Shown here piece by piece: positions 1 through 11,085 of a DNA stretch of 64,000 bases. The notes beneath the pieces were generated by a model, which made no database searches, was not told the origin of the DNA, and worked only from the letters and a program-made list of their open reading frames with translations. The DNA lies in assembly GCA_018287875.1 (NCBI GenBank), contig JAGVVL010000002.1, positions 6,882,001 through 6,946,000 of the forward strand, given 5' to 3'. The DNA comes from Nigrospora sphaerica (Eukaryota; Ascomycota; Sordariomycetes; Amphisphaeriales; Apiosporaceae). Position 1 is the stretch's first letter; each line of letters begins with the position of its first letter. The position numbers and the translations under genes are program-made.

Positions 1-1227
1 AACGAGAAGGGCGCAAAAGTGCACCCCATGCTCGAGGGGAGGGAAGGGGGCCCATAGAGGGATGTCGGGCTGGGAGGCGTTAAGGGCTGACCAGCACGCG
101 AGGTCATCACGGGATCCTCGGCATCAAGTGGCGAACGGCGTTGCGGTCGCAAAATCGAAACTTTACTGACTGGGGGCGCGGATCAGTTCCGCTCGTTAGT
201 CTGCCTCTCAGCCGAACCCGGGGGTTTTTGCGACCCCCGAAGTTCGGCCCGTGTGGGCCCGATCAAGCACATCATCCCTATCGAGTGAGTAGGCGGGGGA
301 AGCGGGCATTGGTGGTTGTGGGAACCTTTTGCCTCCATTCCATCCATGTCTTGGGACCCTCCATTCACCCTGCCCTCTCCATTCGGGATGGAGGTGCGAA
401 GAGGGACCGGGATGCTGGGTTGGGGAGCGAGTTACTCAAAGACAAAGTAATCAATCAAACAACCTTGCCGGCCTGTCGGTCAGTAGCGGGCACGAGTCGA
501 TCGTTTGCAACCGAGACAGTGGCTTGAGATCAGGCCGCCCGTTTCAGCGCCGAGTCATGCCAGTTTCGCGAGGCGATTGCCCGTTGAAGGCATGGGCGTG
601 TCCGAGCCTCAACTCAATTCGTATTTTGTGCATTTGCCTGTTTCATTCGCTCTGGGAATAGGTACCTTGGGTACGCAGGTCGGCGGCTTCAAGGGACGCA
701 GCTTGTCGGTACTGGGTGAGAAAGAAGGCCGCGGTCCCCGTGCCTGCGACGAGATCCGACGAGATCGACGGCTGGCGATAACCAGCGAGCCTCGGCATCT
801 TTGCTGCGGGCCCGCTCACCGCTAAACCCCAATCATGCTAGTGTCGTTCACTGGAGCCAAAGCCGACACATGTCCCTCGGTCTTAGCTCTCTCTTTACCC
901 CGGATTCCCATGCTGTTACCGTACCAGCGCGATCCGCCTCCGCCGTGCCTTCATGACCCGGTGACCTGCGCTGGCGCTTTATTAATAACGTGCCCTCTGC
1001 TCGGCCGGCCCCCCTTCTCCTTTTCCCTCCACATACCTCTAACTCGTTTCTGTTATCCTTGTTGTTGCTGGGCCCTTCTTTCTTCCTTGAACGTCAAGAG
1101 CCTTGTTTGTCGTACCCATCTCTCAAGATACCCCCCAGTCCCGACGCTCCTTGCGCGACCGTTACCATGGCGTCCCCACGTTCGTACACCCCCAGACCAT
1201 GTAGGCGCCGGACGCCCTGCGCTCGCG
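1..1227. other. Non-coding region upstream of the nitronate monooxygenase gene
   Basis: No convincing coding sequence is seen here. Short open frames exist on both strands but overlap each other and resemble no family I know. From about 960 to 1160 the plus strand turns pyrimidine-rich (runs of CTT, TTCC and CCC). That is typical of the promoter and leader just upstream of a filamentous-fungal gene and fits transcription of the downstream gene on this strand. Confidence 0.5.
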
Positions 1228-2421
1228 ATGCTGACACGGCGCCGTACAGAGAAGATTCGCACGAGCATCACCGATCTGTTCAAGATCAACCACCCCATCA
1301 TGCTCGCCGGCATGAACGTGGCGGCCGGTCCCAAACTGGCGGCCGCCGTCACCAACGCTGGCGGCCTCGGCGTCATTGGTGGCATGAGCTACAGCCCCGA
1401 GATGCTCAAGGACCAGATTGCCGAGATGAAGTCCTTCATGAACGACAAGAACGCGCCCTTCGGTATCGATCTGCTGCTCCCTCAGGTTGGCGGCAACGCG
1501 AGGAAGACCAAGTACGTTGAGCATGCTTGCTGGACCCCTACCACTCTGGGCTGACCGCGCTCGTTCTGCAGCTATGACTACACCAAAGGCAAGCTGGACC
1601 AGCTGATCGACGTCATTATCGAGTCCGGCGCCAAGCTGTTCGTCTCGGCCGTCGGCGTCCCGCCCAAACACGTCGTCGAGCGCCTACACAAGGCTGGCAT
1701 CTTGTACATGAACATGGTCGGACACCCGAAGCACGTCCAGAAGTGCCTGGATATCGGCTGCGACATCATCTGCGCCCAGGGCGGTGAGGGTGGTGGCCAC
1801 ACTGGTGATGTGCCTACTACGGTGCTCATCCCCGCCTGCGTGGACATCTGCAAGAACTCCAAGAGCCCGCTGACTGGCAAGCGCGTGGAAGTGGTCGCTG
1901 CCGGTGGCATCCACAATGGCAACATGCTGGCAGCGTCCCTCATGATGGGCGCCAGCGCTGTTTGGGTCGGCACGCGTTTCATTCTTTGCGACGAGGCCGG
2001 CGCGCCCGAGTCGCACAAGGAAATGGTCAAGACGGCCGGCTTTGACGACACCATCCGCACCCTCATCTTCACCGGACGTCCCCTGCGCGTGCGGACGAAC
2101 CCCTACATTGAGAACTGGGAGAACGAGCGGCGGGACGAGATCAAGGAGCTCACCTCCAAGGGCGTCTTGCCGTACGAGGCAGACCTCGAGAAGGTCATGA
2201 ACGGCGACAGCGACAAGATCAAGGGCGTTGAGGAGCTGAAGGCCCAGGCCGGCGAGGACGAGGATATCGAGGATGTCCTCGAGCAGTTCCGGCCGTACCT
2301 GATGGGCAAGTGCTCGGCACTCGTGAAGGAGCAGAAGAGCGCCAAGGCCATCGTTGACGAGTTCATTACCGACGCCACGGCGGCGATGAGCAAGGGCTCG
2401 CAGATGTTGGCTAAGCTGTAG
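1228..2421 (+). CDS. Nitronate monooxygenase (2-nitropropane dioxygenase family), 2 exons
   Basis: The coding sequence joins 1228..1511 and 1572..2421 around a 60-nt GTACGT...CTGCAG intron, giving 377 residues. The split codon restores an Asn that makes the frame continuous with the rest of the family. The protein is an FMN-dependent TIM-barrel enzyme expected to oxidise alkyl nitronates such as propionate 3-nitronate to carbonyl compounds and nitrite, and probably cytosolic. The N-terminal INHPIMLAGM stretch (20-29) begins the first barrel strand. The flavin-binding glycine-rich signature QGGEGGGHTG lies at 164-173 with the likely catalytic His171, followed by VVAAGGIHNG and GASAVWVGTRF, the phosphate-binding half of the barrel. 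The start at 1228 is the first ATG in frame. An ATG at 1167 is in another frame, and splicing it in would create stops. The physiological substrate is unknown. The SDR 650 bp downstream lies on the same strand, but nothing shows a shared pathway. Confidence 0.93.
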
Positions 2422-3072
2422 AGGGGCCATTTCGGGCGTCCGAACTCGTGGCATTTGCATCGTTGGTCAAATCATGATGACGTTTACCTAAGCAGGCATG
2501 GTTTGTGTATATTCCGTTCAATTCAGAGCATCACCCTTCTGAGGAGGTCTGCTTCCCGCTGTTTGTGGCCATGACATCAGCCGCTCCCCAGTGACCGACC
2601 CGCAGAAACTGTGCGCCTTCGTGGGGTCCACTGGTGGTTAGAGCGGGTACTAACCGATTCGTCGAGACGTTTGAGAAAGGCCAACCGGGTCGTCAACTTC
2701 CATTGGCCTCGATGTGTATGCCACCAGATGCGCGCCGGGAGCCGAGATAGACACGGCCAGTAATTCATGCCACATCGAAGGCGCGGGGAGGGGCATTCAT
2801 TCGCGGATCCATGGATGGATGCTTTAGGTTGAAGCTGTGGAACAAAAGCTCCTGAGCGCATACCCCACCACCAATGAAAGATCGCGATACTGTACGTCAT
2901 CGCTCTGCCTCCTGCCCCCAACGCTCACGACGCTGAGAAATAAAACACGGCAAACGTGAGCCCGTGTTTTCTTATCCTTCCTCCATACCACCAGCGAACC
3001 TCCCTCCCTCCGCCTCATCTCCTGTGAATACCCACCCTGCACCACCCCACACCACCTACCGACACGCCCATC
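2422..3072. other. Intergenic: 3' flank of the flavoprotein gene and promoter/leader of the SDR gene
   Basis: These 651 bp hold no recognisable gene. The last ~120 bp before the next start codon are strongly C-rich on the plus strand (repeated CCTCC and CACC blocks), a common leader composition in Sordariomycetes. Confidence 0.5.
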
Positions 3073-4075
3073 ATGGCCGAGACTCACCAGTTTGATGTGT
3101 CGCGCCTCTTTGGCGTCAAGGACTACGTGGCCGTCGTCACGGGCGGCGGCACGGGCATTGGATTGATGGCGACGCAGGCTTTGGCCGCCAACGGTGCCAA
3201 GGTAGGCAACCTTCCCCCCCCCCCCCCCCCTCCCCCAAACGGTTGCCCCGGAGACGGCCCCGAGCGGTGACCGGGCGGGTGTGGGTGAGACGCTGCTGAC
3301 ACGGGACGCTCCGCCATAGGTGTACATCACGGGCCGCCGGATGGAGGCGCTGGAGAATGCGGCGGCGAGCCACGACCCGTCGCACGGCGGGGAGATCATC
3401 CCGGTGGGCCCCTGCGACGTGACGAGCAAGGCGGACCTCGAGAAGTTGGTGGGCGAGATCCAGGCCAAGGAGAAGTACATCCACCTGCTCGTCTGCAACG
3501 CCGGCATCGCGGGCCCCAAGGCGGAGCCGGACGAGGAGGACGCCGGGGACCTCAAGGCCAAGCTCTGGGGCGAGGAGGTGGAGCAGTGGCAGGAGACGTT
3601 CACCACGGACGTGATGGCCGTCTACTTCACGACGGTGGCCTTCCTGCCGCTTCTGCAGGCGGGCGTGCAGCCGGCCGGCCCGCTCGAGCCCTACGCCCCG
3701 AGCGTCATCACCATCTCGTCCATGTCGGGCCTCATGCGCCACGCCCAGGGCCACTTCAGCTACAACACGGCCAAGGGCGCGACGGTGCACCTGAGCAAAC
3801 TCATGTCGGCCGAGTTCCAAAAGGCCCAGGTGCGCGTCAACTCCATCGCCCCCGGCTACTTCCCCTCGGAGATGACGGCCAAGAGCAGCGACGACCGCCA
3901 GAAGAGCCACCTGGCCCCCGAGAAGATTCAGGAGAAGGGCCACGTGCCCCTGATGCGCGCCGGCCGCGAGGAGGAGATGGGCATGTCCATCCTCTACCTC
4001 GCCAAGAACCAGTACGTCAACGGCGAGATCATTGCCGTCGACGGCGGCGTCCTCAACGTCCTGGCCGGACGCTAA
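3073..4075 (+). CDS. Short-chain dehydrogenase/reductase (SDR), 2 exons
   Basis: The coding sequence joins 3073..3201 and 3320..4075 around a 118-nt intron (GTAGGC...CATAG) and encodes 294 residues, a normal classical-SDR length. It carries the Rossmann cofactor motif TGGGTGIG (23-30), the NAGIAG element (103-108), the catalytic Ser region ISSMSG (175-180) and the catalytic pair YNTAK (Tyr191, Lys195). The PGYF element and a C-terminal VDGGVLN follow, as in NAD(P)H-dependent oxidoreductases. The G-x-x-R after strand 2 (TGRR) suggests NADP(H) preference. The intron falls inside the cofactor-binding fold and the splice gives a continuous GAKVYITGRR. It contains a 17-base C run near its 5' end. 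A negatively charged insertion (about 112-130) precedes helix 4. The substrate cannot be told from sequence. Confidence 0.94.
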
Positions 4076-4240
4076 GACGGGTGCTGTCGCCCCTCCCCCT
4101 TTCCCTCAACCTCCGGCGGGATCCCTTTGCGGAGTGGACAAGCCGGAATGTTAGTTGTATGCATGGCCAGCGGCGTTCAAGGAGTATAGCGGTACCACCG
4201 TGTCATAGACGCATGGTCCTGTCGAGTTCTGCACCAAAAG

Positions 4241-4250
4241 AATAAATAAA
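4241..4250 (+). terminator. Poly(A) signal AATAAATAAA after the SDR gene
   Basis: Overlapping AATAAA hexamers lie 166 nt after the SDR stop codon on the same strand, a reasonable 3' UTR distance for a fungal transcript. This is a motif match only. Confidence 0.5.
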
Positions 4251-7200
4251 AATGCCATCAAGATTTTCTGATACGGGATTGTTTTTTTCTGCAATGCTGC
4301 AAACGGCAGGGCAAGCCGCCGCCCTCCGAAGAGACGGGCACCTGAACACTCCCTCCCCAATCATGATCAGGTGGTATGCTGTGTTCCTTACGTTTCTCCA
4401 CAGCTGAATGCCGTGGTTGTCTCTCGCCCAGGCTTGCGGATACGGGGCATCGAGCACGCTGACGTGGCCCAAGACGGCGTAAACGGCCTGCGCGGCGTGT
4501 ACATTCTATGTCTCTCCGCCAACGCCCATGCCTTCTTTCACGCCCGTGGTGGTCCCCTGGGATCTACCCAAAAGCGGACTAGGGGTCGGTGAGTGGCGGG
4601 AGCTGCCTCTTGACTTCGCGAAGGTAGGCGCAACGTCTGGATGTGCGCTCTACTACGTACCATGAATGCGTATATCGTATCTTCCCGGCCAGTCGGCGGT
4701 TTCGGGGACGATGATCCGGCCGCCTCACTCTCCCAGGACGAGGCGAGCCATGGCGCTGCAAAATCCTACTTTCAGTCGTCTTGCCGTTCCAGTACTTGAA
4801 AAGCATCTTCAAACACAAGTGCGCCTACCTTTCTGTGCAGGCGGCCCCCCCGGCTTGCACCATTCCGCTACGCTCAGGACATGCGGGAAGTTGTGCGCAT
4901 GGGCTTTTTTTTCTGCCATTATCAGGCATGTCTAGACGTAGGGAGGGAGAGAAAACCGCCGTGGCGTGGGGCTTGGCGCGTATGGGGGCAACTTCCCCTC
5001 CCGACGTAGCTGGTATTTGGCAAGCCGCCGGAATAACCAACCATCTCCCGGTGCGGATGGGTTACTGGCTGACACTGCAGCGTTGCCGAGGTTTCATCGC
5101 AGGGTTTACTTACGGGAGTGCCCAGATCTTTCGCTGCTGTCATTGTTTGTCCGAGTTAGAGGTGGGAACCGATACGGTGTAGCTTGCGACCTCGTTCAAA
5201 CAGGGGCCGGCTGCCCGAAGTTCGAGGCATGTGGATCGACCCGGCGCATATGAGAAAACGTAGGGGGCCCGGTAACTCAGGCGGCAGCGGTGACCATGGG
5301 TAGAAATAGAAATCACACGCTCGCACCCTGTTCAGTGTGCCAGTGCTCAAAGAGACAGCTCATTTTGGCGCAGGGTACGACACCCGAGACCCGGAAACGT
5401 GCCTTTAACCCCCCTGCCGTGAGCTGGACTGATTTGCAGAGCACTTGCCCCCTTCGCCGCTGGGCGGCACTTCATCCGGACGATCGCCAATGGACCATCG
5501 AAAACTTCATTTCCTCACGGCAGGGTTCGTCCCTGGACTGCAGGAGGGAGGGAATGAACACCATTCCCACACAGGCCAGGACGCAATAATAGAGGCTGAT
5601 ATCTTGTGTGACGGGAGCCCAGGAAGGTTGCGCCGCGCTTCAACCGGTTACCGCGAGACTCGGGCGACAAACAAAGCGGATATGTGCAAATGTAACTGTC
5701 CAGCAATGTGGATATCGTCAAGAATAGCTGTATTAACCTGCATACCTTAGCTTCAATGGGCCTCACGTGCACAGGTTGGAGTTGTGATTCCGCAGCAAAC
5801 ATCGACAGCCGGCCCCCTTACCCAGTCCAGTGACGGACTGCCTGGTCTCGACCCGTATCGACCGCCGGCCGTGCCGGAGGACTAGCGAGTCGCTTGACCC
5901 AAGCCCCCCCAAGTATCATGGAACGCGGCGCGAGGCATGGCTTGGTTTGTTCGGGCCTGGCCTTGTATCCTGACCTCGTGCAGCTGCCGCCGCCGCAGAG
6001 GCATTGTGGCGCCCGACAATGCCACCCCCTGCCTCCGCGTACAATCGCGACAAGCCGTTTCCCCTTGTGCTGTCTGACGTTTGACGAATCCGCGGGGGAA
6101 GGGAACCACCCGCGATGCAGTGTAGCAGTTTTCGCCTTCCCTTGCCAGAGCAAAAGCGAGTGATGTGTGCATGCTGCACGGCTCGAGGGAGCTAAGCGGC
6201 ACTGTGGTGCTACAATGGGAAGCCGACCTTCAATGGGGGCTGAGATAGGGTTCGGGGCATTTCAAACCTTATCACGACTCCATCTGGTCTCTTTTGTCCG
6301 GCAACCGAGGAAGGTCGTTGCCGAGGCTGTCGTCGCGGTGATGGTAACCAGTTTTGCCATCTTCGCTTGCGAAGGGATATACCATACGGGAACTGCCAAG
6401 CTGCATGTACCGGTACCTGCTTCCCATTGGAGGTCAGCATTGGCTAGCGAAACCGTCCAAAACGGAACTCCCTTGCCCCCCACGAAGTTTCGTGCGCTCC
6501 ACTGCGACCATCCAATCGTTACCAGCCCGGATGGGCTTTTCTTTCCTGGGCGCCTACTATGGAGACTTTGCCTTGGGAGAGAGAGGGGGGGAGTGGGGAT
6601 CTCTCCAGGGGTGTGCGGGCGTACCGGTCAATGGGCTTCCGCGCGGCGTGGACGCCTTGGCAGTGTGGTATTCGCAAAGGAGCATTGAATTGGCTAGTCT
6701 TCACTCTGCGTTCCGCCGATGCGAAGAAACATCCAGCCGCCTGGTCGGCACCCCAGGCACCATCAGTAGTATGCCTAGGGCTCTCTTCTCTCTTCCCAGA
6801 CCGGGCTTAATGCGCCTACGGGCCTCCGGCCTACCCGTGAATCCTCGGCGCGTGTCGGATTGGGGAGAAAAGGGCACGGAGTACAAGTAGCAGTGCAAGT
6901 AAGGAGTATCTCGAAGGTCCGGCGACGCCCGGGTAGGCCCAGATCGAGCATGCACGCCATGCAGCCGGTAAATTCTCCAATCCGGTGTCCGGTGAAGAGA
7001 GGGTGCCGGTGCGAGTAGTGGCGCCGGGCCCATGGCGAAGCACTAGGAAACGGCTGAGGCGCCTCGGAAAGAGCTTCATCGTCGTACAAAAGGGTTCACA
7101 TGCAGTAGGCAGGACGACGCGGCGGCCAGCTCCCCGGCTCCCAGTCCAGCCCTTGCATGGTGTCATCAGGCTGTGACTTATGTGCGTCTTCTCCGGCCGG

Positions 7201-10200
7201 CCATTTGGTGGAGCATCGGCGTGGAAGGCGCTGTTGGATCTCGATGGGCTTCCGAGTGCCTCGCGCCACCTGAGGGCCCTGCTGCCGCGGGCGCGCCGGG
7301 GTGTATACGCAACACACGCGGTCGTCCTGTCAACAGGACGCATAACGTGAAGAGCGCCGGGCATGGGCTGCCTGGCGCGCCACCCGTCATGCAGGATGGA
7401 AATGCGAGCGGCGGAACGGTGGAGCACCCGGACCAGGGCGAGCACCGCCCATGTTGGATGACGGCGTGCCCTTCACGTAAAGTACCCAGCTTACTTGCTT
7501 AGCTGCTCTTGCCCGTGACCGCCCGAGGGGGAAACCCACGTCGGGGGGGTGTGGCCAACAAGCGGTTGATGAGTCAGAGCCCCAGGCCGTCCCAACCGTG
7601 CCGTCGGCGTTCAACGGGAGGAAACGCAATGTTATAGGGCTGAAGATCGAAGTGGTGTAACAGGACTTGCTGCGCGGTAGGGTGCGTCGAAAAGCCCCGC
7701 GGGCGGGGCGGAAGGGAAGGGGGGGGGCCTTTCCTGGCGACCCCGAGAAGCAGATGAGGAATTGCGCGCCCTCAACAGAGCCCTACGGACGACGTGGCGT
7801 GCGAGTGGGCGATCCGTGCGGGAGCACCCTAAGCTGAAAGGTATAGAAGTCGAGTACTTACATGAAGGAGAAAGAGGTAAGGTAAGTAGTTAGATGTAGT
7901 TGTAAGTACTCGGGTGTCTCTATCTACCCCGGCACAGCCATGCCTACTTAGCCAGCAGGTGGCTTCGGGTTGGGTGGGAACGAAGCACATTAGAGGTATC
8001 CGGTATCGCCCAGGTAGTAAAGCGATCCACACCCCGGGCAGTTGGGGTAGCAAAAGTGCGCAAGAGAGGTTTAGCACGCGGGAAGGCTGCGAAAACCCAC
8101 TACCGCCCCAGCCATTCACTAAAACAGGGCACGTTCGGGTACGGGCCGGCAACTTCCTCAGCCCAGTCAGGGCAGAGCCGGGCGGTGGGAGTTGCCTCAT
8201 AATAATGAAGGATGGGGCATGGCGGGCTGCTGGGGCTCCTTCCATTTAGCACCGACATGTCGTTGGGGGGATATCAGCGCGCACGCCGGGGACTGTGAGA
8301 TTTTTCGTTTTGTGACTTATTAAATGATGACGGTCAGCTGCCTCGTCACCTTCGGCCCATGGGTCCAAGTAAGAAGGCCTAGTAGGTAAGTTAGGTGGGT
8401 TACTTAGGTACCTCTTTTCGACAACCGGCCCTACCCCGCTCTGTCGTAGCGGCGCGTCTAGATCATGCAACGTTCAAGAGGGAGCGACGCCACGGAACGA
8501 AACCGGTAAGGATGTTCATGTTCATGTCGGGAGCGGACAAAAGCTCCTAGCCTCGTGCCGGCTGCACCCTGTGCGCGGAATGCGTAGGAGGTTGCCCTGG
8601 CGGTCGCCGCCGCCGTCGTCTCGGCTGTGATGGCGTGCAGTTGTTGGCGAAGACGAGAGGGGGAAGTGATGCGGCACCCCCGGGGGGAAGGGGGGCGGGG
8701 CGCCTAGACATATCGTCGAGTTGGCGACGGGGCAGAGACCAAACAGTGGGTTGACGGGCAGTGTGGTGGTAGGAGGAGGAGTGGTAATAATAATATTAGC
8801 CCGTACCTCCATTGCATGCATCCATCTTTAACGTGGCGGATGGAGAATGACGGAGGCTTCGTCTCGCCGCCACGGCCGTGGGCACACGGTCACAAACTTG
8901 CCCCGGCAAAGTTTCCGAATCGCAAGGTCGGCGCCTTTTCACCCCACGGTGATCTGCCCACGAGCTCCACCGTCCGGGAAAGCTTAATTGGACTACGTCG
9001 AACGCACGAAGCCGCTGCCGTGTCAAAGCCGCTCGCCGTCGAGGAAAAGGAAGAAAGGGCTTCGTCCGACTATTTCGTGCGCGCGGCAGACCATCGTGAC
9101 AACCTTGGTTTGCCTTGGGCTCCGGCCGTGTGGCCTGCCGGAGCGCTGCTGCAGCCAAGCCGGTAAGCAGCACAGCACGGGATGGCAGCTGGTCAGCGAC
9201 GCGCTTGCGTTGCCAAGAGGCCAGGGGGGGAAAGAGGGGCGGAAGAGACACACTTCCTCCCTCTTCCTCCGCAGGGCTCTTCGCCCCTTGACTTACAGAA
9301 AACCCCCCCTTTTTAGGTTCGGGGCGCGAGGTGCGCGGGTACGTTACTTATGGATGCCCGAACCCCCCCGTCACCCAGAGCCATACAGACCCCCTCCCTC
9401 GCACCCGCCGGGAAAGAAGAAAGCAATCAATGAACGAGGGCGTTGGGTGCCATTCGGGTCCGGCTACGTCATTCATCGCGTATCGCCTCGCCGGCTGGGG
9501 CTGCCCCAAGCAGGTAGGTACATACAGCGCCTGCCGGGGAGTGGAAGGGGCCCCGGGGCGGCGGCTGTGTATACGACGGATCCACGTATCCGATGTACTG
9601 TACTGTACCTTGCGCATGGGAAGGAAGCCGACCCTGGGCGGGCATGCTGGGCTCGGGCGGGCGCCCAGTAACACGCCGCCTGGTATCCACCGCCCTCCCT
9701 CCAGCCCATGGTTACCACTTGTGCAGCGGACGGCCATAGCCGTCCGAGACCCTGGCCCATCTGCCAACCCCAGGGCCTTGCCTACCTTACCACTCGGACT
9801 GGGCCACTGCGCACGCATGCATCTAAAAGACCTGGGCGCAGTGAGAGGCATCATCGTCCCCTGCAAGTAAGCCGACCGGTCCTCGGAACGGACGGGCTTC
9901 CGGGCTGGCGCCAGCTCATGTCGCTGCTTCCGCCTTGGCTGTATACGCGCAGCCACGGGCCAGACGCCCGTGGCCAGAATGAGACCGCCCACCAACCCCC
10001 TACTCGCCGATTTGCCAGCCATGGATCCCGTTCTAGCATCCTCCTGCCCTCTGCATACGGTCCAGAGAGCCCACTGGACAAGACGTACGAGGGGCTCTGA
10101 TCCAGCCCTTGGACGCTGGCAGGGAGACCTAGTCTGGCCCCAACGACACACACCCTCCGTTTCTATACGTCGTCGTGTTCCTGGCCTCTGCCCAGCCCGC

Positions 10201-11085
10201 CGCCGAGGGCGCCCGGGGTATGCACGACCACTTAGCCGGGCACCACCCGTTTTTCTCGATTCCCGCTTGTGAAGGAGCCTGGTTGGTTGCGCTCGCCCGT
10301 AGGCATGGCCAGTTCGTGCCAAGCCGACATCATGTCCATATAGGCGTGCATTACAAGACGGGGAACAAACAGCAGCAAATCTCTTTGGATCGACAAGTAT
10401 GGCAAGGAGACGGCGAGCCCCGAGCATCCTGCTTGGTAAAAAACAACCACCACATTCCCGTGCCGACATCGCAGCTGCCCGTCTCGCCGCTAGCGGGATA
10501 TCCCAAAGACTTGAAACAAAATTTCCGCCCCAAGCACTGTTCCATAGCCCCCAAAGCGAGAGGACGGTGAAGATGCAGGATCGAGTCTCACCAGGAGTGC
10601 GTCTGAGAATCGAAATACCCCGTGCCGCGTGAAGTTATATCCCATCCTTCCCGTCTTCCAACGCCGCCTATGATATCGTATTCCTCTCAGGGGGAGGGCA
10701 GAGTGAAGAGCGTCGGCACCCTTGCCGCCATCTCATCACAATGATTCAATCAGTTCCAGGGTATCCATTTCCGTACAGCCATCACTCCGTATCCCGGCCG
10801 AATCCGTGTTGAAAATAGAACAACTCGCCAAACAACAAACTAACGAGAAAAAAAAGCAAGAAAAAGCCCAAGATATCTTTTCAATCTTCTGGTTGGCGCC
10901 CGCCTGGAACCCATGCGATAACGTCGGCATGGAGCATCGACCACCGCGGTCAATCCCCGTCTTGCGTCGTCGCCTTTTTACCCGCGCCATTGCGTCAACG
11001 ACACCTGTAGCGCTCTTCCTTGGCCCTTGCGCACTGGCTGAAAAGAGCGAAACGCAGAACGGTCGTGCCGCGGTGCCGAATGTGC
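4251..11085. other. Gene-poor region, about 6.8 kb
   Basis: No conserved protein was recognised on either strand. The longest open frame (9348..10469, minus strand, 373 codons) is Arg/Pro/Gly-rich, overlaps several antisense frames of similar quality and has no motif I know. It is probably chance openness in GC-rich DNA. The 8360-8415 stretch carries TAGGTAAGT and TTAGGTACCT-type motifs that recur in the other deserts. No tRNA, rRNA or transposon signature was seen. Confidence 0.5.

Noticed and set aside
1245..1257. ACAGAGAAGATT, identical to the U6 snRNA ACAGAG-box neighbourhood
   Set aside because: It lies inside the first exon of the nitronate monooxygenase gene in frame, and the following bases diverge from U6. 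Coincidental match.
1684..2460. 258-codon minus-strand open frame
   Set aside because: Exact antisense of the nitronate monooxygenase exon; openness follows from its GC-rich third positions.
3137..3943. 268-codon minus-strand open frame
   Set aside because: Antisense shadow of the SDR gene, Arg/Leu/His-rich with no motif.
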